Notes: generated by a model not told the origin, from the letters alone. DNA of 64,000 nucleotides from Chitinophagaceae bacterium (GCA_947454155.1 CANGIT010000003.1:124001-188000), one strand, 5' to 3'; positions 17,252 to 23,826 are shown, numbered from the stretch's first letter. Numbers and translations are program-made.

Positions 17252-18076
17252 TTAACGATGACCAATAAATACAGGCACTTTATGATTCTTGATAATTTCT
17301 GTTACAAAACTTTTTTTGAACAACTGCGAAATTCCAGAGCGGGCGAATGAACCCGCGGCTACAATTGCGGCACTTTTATCTCCTACCCAAGTGGAATAAT
17401 ATTTTTTAGCATCCAATTCCAATTTTGAAATGGTGAGGTCAGAAAAGTGACGTGCTGCTAATTCTTCAATATATGGCTCAAAAGGAATCTTGTTCGACCC
17501 ATCGCTGTTGGCATAGGTGAGCAATGTAGGATTTGCACAAAGCTCGGGCAATAAATAAGCAAACTGGCGAATGGCATATACAGAAGACTCGCTACCATCA
17601 TAGGCCAGTACGTTGATGGATGGCTCAGTAAATTTTTCGGGCACCACTACCACGCAACATTCCAATTCATGTAGCGCCTCCTTGATATAAGTGTTGGGTT
17701 CTCCCGTTCCCATACCTTCATAAAACTTTTCTCCTCCTATGATCATGAGATCTGCGAACCTTGATTCTTTCTTTAATTCAGGTAAGGCAAGATCTGAAAA
17801 CTCTTTTCTGACCGTGTATTCAATACCACTATGCACACACATTTGCTCGAACCTTGAAACATTTGAAGTAATCTTCTCCGTATCATCCTCATCTAAAACA
17901 GGAACAAAAAGAGGCGTCCCTGCGCCATCGGCATAAGCCCATAAATTGGCGTAACTCATTTGTGGCAAAAAAACACCGGTCAGTAAAATCGGATTTTTTT
18001 CATTCAACATTTTCGCAAAAGCAAAGGCGCCTTCCGAAAAATGAAAACCGTCGAAAGCCAGAATTATCTTTCTCAT
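17252..18076 (-). CDS. Universal stress protein, two tandem Usp domains
   Basis: A 274-residue paralogue of the next gene, with domain one starting MRKIILAFDGFHFSEGAFAF and domain two near NVLAYDGSESSVYAIRQF (about residue 154). The C-terminal GSFARSGISQLFKKSFVTEI only partly matches the ATP-binding signature. The ATG at 18074-18076 is preferred to an upstream TTG. An exact -7 element (TAGGTTTG, minus strand, 18093-18100) lies 16 nt upstream. A TGA-N6-TCA site at 18146 would be centred near -63.5 from that promoter, a class I activator position. It is the first gene of a usp-usp-hydrolase operon. Confidence 0.85.
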   Translation of the reverse strand: MRKIILAFDGFHFSEGAFAFAKMLNEKNPILLTGVFLPQMSYANLWAYADGAGTPLFVPVLDEDDTEKITSNVSRFEQMCVHSGIEYTVRKEFSDLALPELKKESRFADLMIIGGEKFYEGMGTGEPNTYIKEALHELECCVVVVPEKFTEPSINVLAYDGSESSVYAIRQFAYLLPELCANPTLLTYANSDGSNKIPFEPYIEELAARHFSDLTISKLELDAKKYYSTWVGDKSAAIVAAGSFARSGISQLFKKSFVTEIIKNHKVPVFIGHR

Positions 18077-18092
18077 ATGCAAACAATTTCTG

Positions 18093-18100
18093 CAAACCTA
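18093..18100 (-). promoter_or_regulatory. Candidate -7 element for the usp operon
   Basis: TAGGTTTG on the minus strand exactly fits TAnnTTTG and would give a leader of about 12 nt before the ATG at 18076. No convincing -33 box is seen, which would suit dependence on an activator. Confidence 0.5.
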
Positions 18101-18145
18101 TCAGCTAAAAAACATTTCGATGATGATGGTTATTTGAATTTGAAA

Positions 18146-18157
18146 TGACTCTTGTCA
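18146..18157. promoter_or_regulatory. TGA-N6-TCA site between usp operon and ldhA
   Basis: TGACTCTTGTCA, embedded in AATGACTCTTGTCAAT. It is in the 215-bp divergent region between usp and the lactate dehydrogenase gene and differs at a single base from the site at 10771. The rest of the region (to 18291) holds no other motif I can support. Confidence 0.45.
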
Positions 18158-18291
18158 ATGTTAGCTTGAATTTGTTTTTCAATTTTTGAAGCGATTGACA
18201 AAACAAGAAACCGAATCAACATTGTCAGATAATCGGGCAATTGTTCATGAAGAAACGAAAACATTTTTTTTAACATTAATAAAAATTCAGC

Positions 18292-19305
18292 ATGAAACTA
18301 TTTTTTTACAGTGTAAAAGATTTTGAAAAACAGGAGATTGAAAAGCAGCAAATCAAAGGATTTGAGGTCAAACTGTCCAAGGTAAAGCTGACGCCCGATA
18401 GCGCTGTATTGGCGAGTGGTTATGATGGCATATCCGTTTTTACAGATGATGATGTTTCTGCCGCCACCATCGAAAAGCTTCACCAAATGAAAATCAAATG
18501 CATTGCCATACGTGCAACCGGCTATGATAATATCGACAGAGAAGCCGCTGCTTTACATGATATTCCTGTTTACAATGTACCCGACTACTCTCCTGTCTCA
18601 ATCGCCGAACACAGTTTGCTGCTGATGCTGGCCTTATCAAGGAAATTGAAACGTTCGCAGGAATTGATGCAAACCCTTGACTTCAGTATTGATGAACTCA
18701 TTGGAGAAACCATCAGCGGGAAAACCATCGGCATTGTAGGCACAGGAAAAATCGGCAAATCTTTGATTGCTTTGCTAAGCGGATTTAATGTGAGAATACT
18801 GGCGCATGACATCAAGCCTGACCCGCGACTGGCACTGAAAAAAAACATTTTCTACACTTCAATCGAAGTATTGTGTGCCAACAGCGATATTATTTCCCTG
18901 CATTTGCCATTAGATGAGGATAGCCATCATCTTATCGACCATCCGTTAATGCAGTTGATGAAAGAAAATGCACTGATCATCAATACCGCAAGAGGTGCCA
19001 TCATTGACACCGACGATCTGATTGACAATCTGAAAACCGGAAAAATAGCCGGTGCCGCCCTTGATGTTTATGAATTTGAGAAAGGTATTTTCTTCTATAA
19101 TCATCATTTCGACGGCATCAAAGACGAACGACTTAAAACCTTATTGGCCATGAAAAACGTTGTCATCACACCTCACCAGGCATTCGCTACTCATCAATCA
19201 CTCTCTAAAATAGCAGCTGTCACCTTTCATAATTTTTATTGTTTTAATAAGAAAATGAAATCCGGAAATGAAATAAAAGCAACCATACAGCTGATGTCCG
19301 CATGA
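18292..19305 (+). CDS. ldhA: D-lactate dehydrogenase (2-hydroxyacid dehydrogenase)
   Basis: A 337-residue NAD-dependent D-2-hydroxyacid dehydrogenase of the LdhA type, reducing pyruvate to D-lactate. The NAD-binding motif is GIVGTGKIGKS (about residues 147-157). IRATGYDNID (about 75-84) carries the substrate arginine context, NTARGAIID (about 229-237) the active-site arginine, EKGIFF the family signature, and TPHQAF (about 295-300) the catalytic histidine. Length is typical. Fermentative lactate production would fit oxygen limitation, in line with the stress genes around it. Its stop overlaps the start of the MlaE-like permease by 4 bp (ATGA), an unexpected coupling. Confidence 0.9.
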   Translation: MKLFFYSVKDFEKQEIEKQQIKGFEVKLSKVKLTPDSAVLASGYDGISVFTDDDVSAATIEKLHQMKIKCIAIRATGYDNIDREAAALHDIPVYNVPDYSPVSIAEHSLLLMLALSRKLKRSQELMQTLDFSIDELIGETISGKTIGIVGTGKIGKSLIALLSGFNVRILAHDIKPDPRLALKKNIFYTSIEVLCANSDIISLHLPLDEDSHHLIDHPLMQLMKENALIINTARGAIIDTDDLIDNLKTGKIAGAALDVYEFEKGIFFYNHHFDGIKDERLKTLLAMKNVVITPHQAFATHQSLSKIAAVTFHNFYCFNKKMKSGNEIKATIQLMSA

Positions 19306-20087
19306 AAACAGGTCAACAAAATACAATTGCCAAAACAACCAGCTTGCTGTATGAGACAGGAATAGCCACAGGCTTTGCCTTCAGATTTTTCAGACAATGG
19401 TTCAGAAGACCTTTTGAGTTCAAGGAATTCTTAACCCAATGTTACAATGTAGGCTACACTTCTTTGCCCCTCATTGGGCTCACAGGTTTCATCATGGGAC
19501 TGGTATTGACAATGCAGCTTCGTCCCACCATGCTAGAATACGGCGTTGCTTCACAGATTCCGGCGATTGTTGGCATTGCCATCATCAGGGAAATCGGACC
19601 CGTGATCAGCGCACTGATTTTCGCCGGTAAAATCGGCTCCAGCATCGGTGCTGAATTAGGCTCCATGAAAGTAACTGAGCAGATTGACGCAATGGACGTC
19701 AGCGGCACCAATCCTTTTAAATTTCTTGTTGTATCGCGTGTATTGGCTTGTACACTCATGCTACCTGTACTTTCCGTCATCAGCGATGCGATATCTTTAT
19801 TCGGAGCATTTTTAGGCATCAACATCAGAGGCAATACCAGTTTTCAATTGTTTTGGACTGAGGTCGTTTCCTCCTTATCCTTCAATGATATCTTGCCTGC
19901 CTTTATCAAAACATTCATCTTCGGATTTGCAGTGGGCATTGTAGGTTGCTACAAAGGTTATACCTGCAATAAAGGCACTGCAGGCGTTGGCAGAAGTGCA
20001 AACTCTTCAGTTGTGGTAGCCTCAGTACTTATATTCATCATTGATCTGCTGGTTGTTCAGGTTACAGACATATTGGGTTACAATTAA
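19302..20087 (+). CDS. mlaE: MlaE family lipid ABC transporter permease
   Basis: A 261-residue MlaE/DUF140 permease of a phospholipid (retrograde or anterograde) transporter between inner and outer membranes. The conserved GLTGFIMGLVLTMQ helix (about residues 59-72), the IIREIGPVISALIFAGKIGSS block (about 96-116) and GSMKVTEQIDAMDVSGTNPF (about 120-139) are diagnostic. About five membrane helices. It is followed by the matching ATPase and MCE protein genes, forming an MlaE-F-D operon headed by ldhA. Confidence 0.95.
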   Translation: MKTGQQNTIAKTTSLLYETGIATGFAFRFFRQWFRRPFEFKEFLTQCYNVGYTSLPLIGLTGFIMGLVLTMQLRPTMLEYGVASQIPAIVGIAIIREIGPVISALIFAGKIGSSIGAELGSMKVTEQIDAMDVSGTNPFKFLVVSRVLACTLMLPVLSVISDAISLFGAFLGINIRGNTSFQLFWTEVVSSLSFNDILPAFIKTFIFGFAVGIVGCYKGYTCNKGTAGVGRSANSSVVVASVLIFIIDLLVVQVTDILGYN

Positions 20088-20091
20088 GCGC

Positions 20092-20850
20092 ATGAAAAAT
20101 AATGAAACACAAATATCAGCATCAACATTGCTAACCGTAAACGACCTGTGTAAATCATTTGGCGACCTAGTTGTTTTAGACCATTTCAATCTCACGCTTC
20201 AAAAAAACCAAAACATCGTCGTTTTAGGAAAGTCAGGCTCAGGAAAGTCTGTGCTCATCAAATGCATCATCGGATTGTTAAAGCCCGACAGCGGCCACAT
20301 CACAGTGTTTGAAAAAGAAATCACTTCACTTAATTCAGATGAACTTGACAAGATCAGAAAAAGCATAGGTTTTCTTTTCCAGAGCAATGCACTTTATGAC
20401 TCCATGACAGTAAGAGAGAATCTTGAATTCCCATTGCGAAGACATAGTCAAAAAAGGAATGAATCCGAGGTGGAAAAAATGGTGGTACAGGCTCTTGAAG
20501 ATGTTGGATTAAAACACACCATCGACATGATGCCCGAGGAGCTTTCTGGCGGCATGAGAAAAAGAATCGCTTTGGCCAGAACATTGATTCTGAAACCATC
20601 CATTATCCTTTACGACGAGCCGACAACAGGCTTAGATCCCATCACAGCAAGAGAAATCATCGAACTCATGAACACCATCAAAAGAAAATATGGCACCTCG
20701 GCATTGGTCATTTCACACGATATGAATTGCATCCGCAATGCCGGAGACCTGATTGCCTTGTTATGGGATGGGAAATGTCATGTATTGGATACTTATGAAC
20801 ACCTCTTGAAAAGTGAAGATCCTGTTGTGCGGAACTTTTTTGCCAATTAA
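20092..20850 (+). CDS. mlaF: MlaF family lipid ABC transporter ATP-binding protein
   Basis: A 252-residue ABC ATPase that energises lipid transport with MlaE and MlaD. Walker A is LGKSGSGKSV (about residues 44-53), the Q loop is FLFQSNALYDSMTV (about 96-109), the signature LSGGMRKR (about 150-157), Walker B IILYDEPTTGLD (about 170-181), and the switch histidine SHD is near 208. The SGGMRKR form is typical of Mla and Mkl ATPases. I start at the ATG at 20092, 4 bp after the mlaE stop, rather than at the upstream in-frame start inside mlaE. Confidence 0.95.
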   Translation: MKNNETQISASTLLTVNDLCKSFGDLVVLDHFNLTLQKNQNIVVLGKSGSGKSVLIKCIIGLLKPDSGHITVFEKEITSLNSDELDKIRKSIGFLFQSNALYDSMTVRENLEFPLRRHSQKRNESEVEKMVVQALEDVGLKHTIDMMPEELSGGMRKRIALARTLILKPSIILYDEPTTGLDPITAREIIELMNTIKRKYGTSALVISHDMNCIRNAGDLIALLWDGKCHVLDTYEHLLKSEDPVVRNFFAN

Positions 20851-20860
20851 TTTGAATACC

Positions 20861-21865
20861 ATGAATGTAAGTCAGGGAAAAAATATCAAACTCGGAACAT
20901 TTGTCATCACAGGTCTGTTTTTTCTGATATTGATGTTGTACCTCATCGGAAAAAACAAAAACCTTTTCGGCTCCAGCTTTCAACTCAAGGCTACTTTCGA
21001 AAATGTGAATGGCCTCGAAGCGGGTAATAACATCAGGTATGCGGGCATCAATGTGGGTACGGTAGACAGGCTCGATTTCATCAATGACACCATCATTGAA
21101 GTTACCATGCTGATGAATAAAAAAGTAAAGCACATCATTCGGAAAAACGCGATTGCGTCAATCGGAACTGATGGACTTGTTGGCAATAAAATCATCAACA
21201 TCGTTGCCACCGAAGGCAATGCTTTGGCAGCAGAACCAGGCGACTTTCTCAAATCCCGAAAGTCAATCGATACAGACGACATGTTGCGAACACTGAGTAA
21301 AACAAATGAAAACATCAAAACAATCACAGACAGCCTGATTTATACTGTAACTGAAATCAACAAAAGCCAAGTATTGAAATCCATCCTGAACGACACGCAG
21401 GTGTCCAGGAATTTGAAACAAACAATAATCAACGCGAAAAATGCAACAAGCAACTTCAACACCAGTGCACTGTTGCTTAAAAATATGTTGCATGATGTGA
21501 ATGAAGGCAAAGGGAATCTTGGTTTACTGATCAGGGACACTACGGCAATGCACTCCATACATACAGCAGTTGCCAACATAGACAGCGCCGGAAGAAAAAT
21601 AAGCCATCTGTCTCAAACAGTTAACATGCTTGCTGAAAATATAAATAACCAGGCCGAAAACGGCAATGGAACATTAGGGATGATCATGAGAGACAGCCTC
21701 TTCAGCAACGAGATCAGGTGTACAGTTCAAAACTTCAAGAAGGCTGCCAAAGATTTTGACGAGAACATGAAAGCCTTGCAACACAATATTTTTTTCAGAA
21801 ATTATTTTAAAAAGAAAGAGCAAGAAAAAGCCACATTGAAAATAAATGAAGCTCATGAGCCGTGA
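20861..21865 (+). CDS. mlaD: MlaD family MCE-domain protein
   Basis: A 334-residue substrate-binding component of the MlaE-F transporter. An N-terminal membrane anchor (about residues 12-30, LGTFVITGLFFLILMLYLIG) is followed by the MCE domain (about 36-115: FENVNGLEAGNNIRYAGINV, then ASIGTDGLVGNKIINI). After it comes a long helical region (about 140-310) that would form the periplasmic tunnel or needle, with repeated GTLGMIMRD/GNLGLLIRD motifs. The ATG at 20861 follows the mlaF stop by 10 bp. Four tandem hairpin repeats lie downstream, so the operon ends here. Confidence 0.92.
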   Translation: MNVSQGKNIKLGTFVITGLFFLILMLYLIGKNKNLFGSSFQLKATFENVNGLEAGNNIRYAGINVGTVDRLDFINDTIIEVTMLMNKKVKHIIRKNAIASIGTDGLVGNKIINIVATEGNALAAEPGDFLKSRKSIDTDDMLRTLSKTNENIKTITDSLIYTVTEINKSQVLKSILNDTQVSRNLKQTIINAKNATSNFNTSALLLKNMLHDVNEGKGNLGLLIRDTTAMHSIHTAVANIDSAGRKISHLSQTVNMLAENINNQAENGNGTLGMIMRDSLFSNEIRCTVQNFKKAAKDFDENMKALQHNIFFRNYFKKKEQEKATLKINEAHEP

Positions 21866-21912
21866 TGTCAGAGGTCATAGTATGAAGATGGAAGGACGAC
21901 TACTTTTACATC

Positions 21913-21973
21913 GGGTTTTTCATATAGGATATTGGATAAAAACGAGCCGGATGTCCATTCGGCTCATTTTTTT
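21913..21973 (+). ncRNA. Candidate ~60-nt small RNA, copy 1
   Basis: Predicted to begin at GGG (21913), 12 nt after the start of TACTTTTA (5 of 6 matches to TAnnTTTG), and to end at the T tract 21967-21973 behind the hairpin 21944-21965 (loop GTCC). Only a degenerate inverted repeat (ATG-N9-CAT type, 21864-21879) occupies the -41.5 position. Transcription is inferred. Confidence 0.45.
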
Positions 21974-21996
21974 AAAAGAGTACTATCATCGGCTGA

Positions 21997-22012
21997 AATG
22001 ATGACCATCATT
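21997..22012. promoter_or_regulatory. 16-bp inverted repeat before sRNA copy 2
   Basis: AATGATGACCATCATT: 7-bp arms around AC, with core TGA-N6-TCA. Its centre is exactly 41.5 bp upstream of the GGG of copy 2, a class II Crp/Fnr activator position. Confidence 0.5.
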
Positions 22013-22045
22013 AATGAACAACGAATCGACACATAATTTAGCCTT

Positions 22046-22104
22046 GGGTTTTTCATATAGGATATTGGATAAAAACGAGCCGGATGTCTATTCGGCTCAT
22101 TTTT
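22046..22104 (+). ncRNA. Candidate ~60-nt small RNA, copy 2
   Basis: Begins at GGG (22046), 12 nt after the start of the -7-like TAATTTAG (22034-22041), and ends at T tract 22100-22104 behind the hairpin 22077-22098 (loop GTCT). The 5' half GGGTTTTTCATATAGGATAT is conserved in copies 1-3 and could be the unpaired target-binding part. Confidence 0.5.
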
Positions 22105-22129
22105 ATTAAAGGGTATTGTCATCGGTTGA

Positions 22130-22145
22130 AATGATGACCGTCATT
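22130..22145. promoter_or_regulatory. 16-bp inverted repeat before sRNA copy 3
   Basis: AATGATGACCGTCATT, core TGA-N6-TCA. One arm base differs from the copy-2 site, but an inner ATGAC-C-GTCAT symmetry remains. Centre 41.5 bp upstream of GGG at 22179. Confidence 0.5.
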
Positions 22146-22178
22146 AATGAACAACGAATCGACACATAATTTAGCCTT

Positions 22179-22240
22179 GGGTTTTTCATATAGGATATTG
22201 GATAAAAACGAGCCGGATGTCTATTCGGCTCATTTTTTTT
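22179..22240 (+). ncRNA. Candidate ~60-nt small RNA, copy 3
   Basis: Begins at GGG (22179) with the same TAATTTAG box 12 nt upstream. Hairpin 22210-22231 is followed by eight T (22233-22240), the best terminator of the four. Confidence 0.5.
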
Positions 22241-22263
22241 AAAAGGGTGATATCATTGGTTGA

Positions 22264-22279
22264 AATGATGATCATCATT
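22264..22279. promoter_or_regulatory. 16-bp perfect palindrome before sRNA copy 4
   Basis: AATGATGATCATCATT is a perfect 16-bp palindrome with core TGA-N6-TCA. The two central positions differ from the other copies but symmetry is kept. Centre 41.5 bp upstream of GGG at 22313. Confidence 0.5.
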
Positions 22280-22312
22280 AATAAACAAGCATTCAGCACA
22301 TAATTTAGCCTT

Positions 22313-22372
22313 GGGTTTTTCACATAGGATATTGGATAAAAAGATCGGGCCGGATGTCTATTCGGCCCTTTT
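22313..22372 (+). ncRNA. Candidate ~60-nt small RNA, copy 4 (divergent stem)
   Basis: Begins at GGG (22313). The hairpin 22347-22368 has a GGGCCGGAT/ATTCGGCCC stem: the second pair changed from A-T to G-C on both sides, preserving pairing. The linker before the stem is changed (AAGATC) and the T tract is short (4 T). It is the copy nearest the downstream membrane-protein genes. Confidence 0.5.
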
Positions 22373-22427
22373 AAAAAGCTGATGAACTAACAAAATATTT
22401 ATCACCCATCAATCACTTACTCATTGT

Positions 22428-22529
22428 ATGAAAAAATTATTCAACTGGATTTTGCTGCTTTTCTTCGGAATGATTTTCGGGCTTTTACTGGGCATTCTTT
22501 TTTTAGAAGTGCAGAAAATATTTTTATAA
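22428..22529 (+). CDS. Candidate 33-residue single-helix membrane peptide
   Basis: A short frame, ATG at 22428 and TAA at 22527-22529. It encodes a basic start (MKKLFNW), one strongly hydrophobic helix rich in Leu, Phe and Gly (residues 8-25) and a short polar tail (EVQKIFL). The composition is that of bacterial small membrane proteins such as those of the YqjE/YtxH neighbourhood. It is 28 bp upstream of the YtxH gene on the same strand and downstream of the last sRNA hairpin. No Shine-Dalgarno is visible, which is normal here. There is no homology evidence; it could be chance. Confidence 0.4.
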   Translation: MKKLFNWILLLFFGMIFGLLLGILFLEVQKIFL

Positions 22530-22557
22530 TTATTAAAACAGAATAAATACATTTACC

Positions 22558-22803
22558 ATGGAAAACAACAACAAAGTTCTTTTGGCTTTTGGCATTGGCG
22601 CACTCACTGGCGCATTGATCGGAGTATTGTTCGCACCCGATAAAGGCACCGCTACGAGAGAAAAAATAAGAAGCGCTGGCGTAAAGCTGAGTGACAACAT
22701 CAAAGACAAACTGACCAAAGGGAAAAACAAATTAGAATCTACCAGGGAAGAGCTGATGGATAAACTGGATGCTGTTGACGAAAAAATCCGCGAGCTCGTT
22801 TGA
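22558..22803 (+). CDS. YtxH domain-containing protein
   Basis: An 81-residue YtxH/GvpP-like protein. One N-terminal helix (about residues 7-27, LLAFGIGALTGALIGVLFAP) ends with the family's LFAPDKGTATREKIR motif, followed by a long amphipathic helix rich in Lys, Glu and Asp. YtxH proteins are general-stress membrane proteins; in E. coli the similar YqjD/ElaB proteins dock ribosomes at the inner membrane in stationary phase. It leads a compact three-gene unit with the YqjE-like protein (14-bp gap) and the 95-residue gene. Confidence 0.85.
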   Translation: MENNNKVLLAFGIGALTGALIGVLFAPDKGTATREKIRSAGVKLSDNIKDKLTKGKNKLESTREELMDKLDAVDEKIRELV

Positions 22804-22817
22804 CCAATATATAAATC

Positions 22818-23174
22818 ATGGAAAATACTTTTGAAAAGGCTGATGAATTGACCGGAAACATCAAGGAGTATGTCAATACCAGAATAGCACTCATCAAAAT
22901 TGAATTCGCCGAAAAAACATCTGCGTTAATTGGAAAAACGATCGCCATCAGCGTTGTATCCATCATGTTTTTGGTAGCATGGTTGATGCTCAACATCACA
23001 TTTTCACTTTGGCTCGAAGAAAAAGTTCCGCATCACTATCAGGCATTTCTGATTACAGCAGGCATCAATGCCATCATTGGCTTATTGGTATGGTGGCTAA
23101 AAGACCCACTGATCAGAATTCCGATCATGAACAGCATCATCGCACAACTTTTCAAAAACGAAGAAGAACAGTGA
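22818..23174 (+). CDS. Holin superfamily / YqjE-like membrane protein
   Basis: A 118-residue protein of the putative holin / YqjE group (often annotated phage holin family). An amphipathic helix (about residues 5-45, KADELTGNIKEYVNTRIALI) is followed by two membrane helices (about 44-66 and 75-95) and a basic tail. Despite the annotation label, such genes are chromosomal partners of YtxH/YqjD proteins, not phage lysis genes. Its stop codon overlaps the GTG of the next gene (GTGA), showing coupling. Confidence 0.8.
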   Translation: MENTFEKADELTGNIKEYVNTRIALIKIEFAEKTSALIGKTIAISVVSIMFLVAWLMLNITFSLWLEEKVPHHYQAFLITAGINAIIGLLVWWLKDPLIRIPIMNSIIAQLFKNEEEQ

Positions 23175-23458
23175 GATCATTCAGCAACATAAACGATGTT
23201 CGTAAAGAGAAAAAAAAGCTCTACGAAAAACAACTTCATCTCGAAGGAAAGATTGAACAAAACTGGCTGGACTTAAAACACAGTCTGCGCCCCTTGAATA
23301 TCATCAACCAGGTGGTTCACCGATCCGTCGAAAAAGCTAAAGAACCAGGCTCCATCTCTACCATCATCAGCGACACCTTAACCATGGTGGCCTATAAACT
23401 GACTAACGCTCTGACGCAGACCCTGGAAAAAAAAGTAGAACAATGGACTAAGAAATAA
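23171..23458 (+). CDS. Hypothetical 95-residue protein in the YtxH-YqjE unit
   Basis: A 95-residue soluble, helical protein. I place its start at the GTG (23171) that overlaps the preceding stop; the open frame runs further upstream but would lie inside the YqjE-like gene. The N-terminal part is highly charged (VRKEKKKLYEKQLHLEGKIE), then a LRPLNIINQVVHRSVEKAKE segment and an amphipathic C-terminus. By position it corresponds to YqjK in the E. coli yqjD-yqjE-yqjK operon, although I see no clear sequence match. Confidence 0.65.
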   Translation: MRSFSNINDVRKEKKKLYEKQLHLEGKIEQNWLDLKHSLRPLNIINQVVHRSVEKAKEPGSISTIISDTLTMVAYKLTNALTQTLEKKVEQWTKK

Positions 23459-23554
23459 CTGCTTCCCACTTCCGAATTATCCATTAACTATACAAGAAAC
23501 CTATTCCCTACCATAAGGGATTAACACTATTGATCAAGGTTTCAATCCAAATGT

Positions 23555-23770
23555 ATGAGTATCATCAAAGTACTGGAGGTGATGTCGAACTCCACAAAAA
23601 GCTGGGAAGACGCAGCACAAAACGCCGTTGCCCATGCGGCAAAATCACTTCATAACATCCGATCTGTGTGGGTGCAAGACCAAAGCGCCATTGTGAATAA
23701 TAATAAAATCACTGAATACAGAGTGACCGTAAAATTGAGTTTTGAAATCGATCTTACTGAGAACTCATAG
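23555..23770 (+). CDS. Dodecin family flavin-binding protein
   Basis: A 71-residue dodecin. The family fold is visible as KVLEVMSNSTKSWEDAAQNA (strand plus helix), SLHNIRSVWVQDQSAIV (with the flavin-stacking tryptophan at about residue 39) and the final strand KITEYRVTVKLSFEID. Dodecins assemble as dodecamers that store or buffer flavins and related aromatic compounds. The ATG at 23555 gives the family start. It stands alone in a stress gene neighbourhood, with no obvious promoter motif in the 96 bp upstream apart from a TTGATCAA palindrome near 23530. Confidence 0.9.
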   Translation: MSIIKVLEVMSNSTKSWEDAAQNAVAHAAKSLHNIRSVWVQDQSAIVNNNKITEYRVTVKLSFEIDLTENS

Positions 23771-23775
23771 CAGTA

Positions 23776-23787
23776 TGACAATTGTCT
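23776..23787. promoter_or_regulatory. TGA-N6-TCT near-palindrome upstream of the lipoprotein gene
   Basis: TGACAATTGTCT, containing the perfect inner palindrome GACAATTGTC. It is related to the TGA-N6-TCA sites but has one mismatch in the right half-site. The centre is about 45 bp before the ATG at 23827, which would be compatible with a leaderless or short-leader transcript. Confidence 0.3.
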
Positions 23788-23826
23788 TGGTGGAAAAATG
23801 TTTTCTTTCACTTCATTAATATTTCG

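Larger units (their letters stand above)
21913..22375 (+). repeat. Four tandem ~133-bp repeats with terminator-like hairpins
   Basis: Units start at 21913, 22046, 22179 and 22313 (spacing 133, 133, 134 bp), each at a conserved GGGTTTTTCATATAGGATAT. Every unit holds a 9-bp stem with a GTCC/GTCT tetraloop, then a T tract. Copies 1-3 have stem GAGCCGGAT/ATTCGGCTC; copy 4 has GGGCCGGAT/ATTCGGCCC, a paired A-T to G-C change. Between units lies a 16-bp inverted repeat. No open reading frame of note spans the 562-bp gap 21866-22427. The hairpins also have a shorter T run on the minus strand, so strand assignment rests on the promoter-like features. Confidence 0.9.

Noticed and set aside
21913..22375. 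CRISPR array or satellite repeat
   Set aside because: Units of 133 bp with conserved hairpins and no variable spacers of fixed size do not fit CRISPR; only four ordered copies and preserved structure argue against a satellite.
22818..23174. Phage holin / prophage remnant
   Set aside because: No other phage gene is near; the protein belongs with YtxH-type stress membrane proteins as in yqjD-yqjE operons.
23776..23787. Exact member of the TGA-N6-TCA set
   Set aside because: Its right half-site is TCT, so it is kept only as a low-confidence site.
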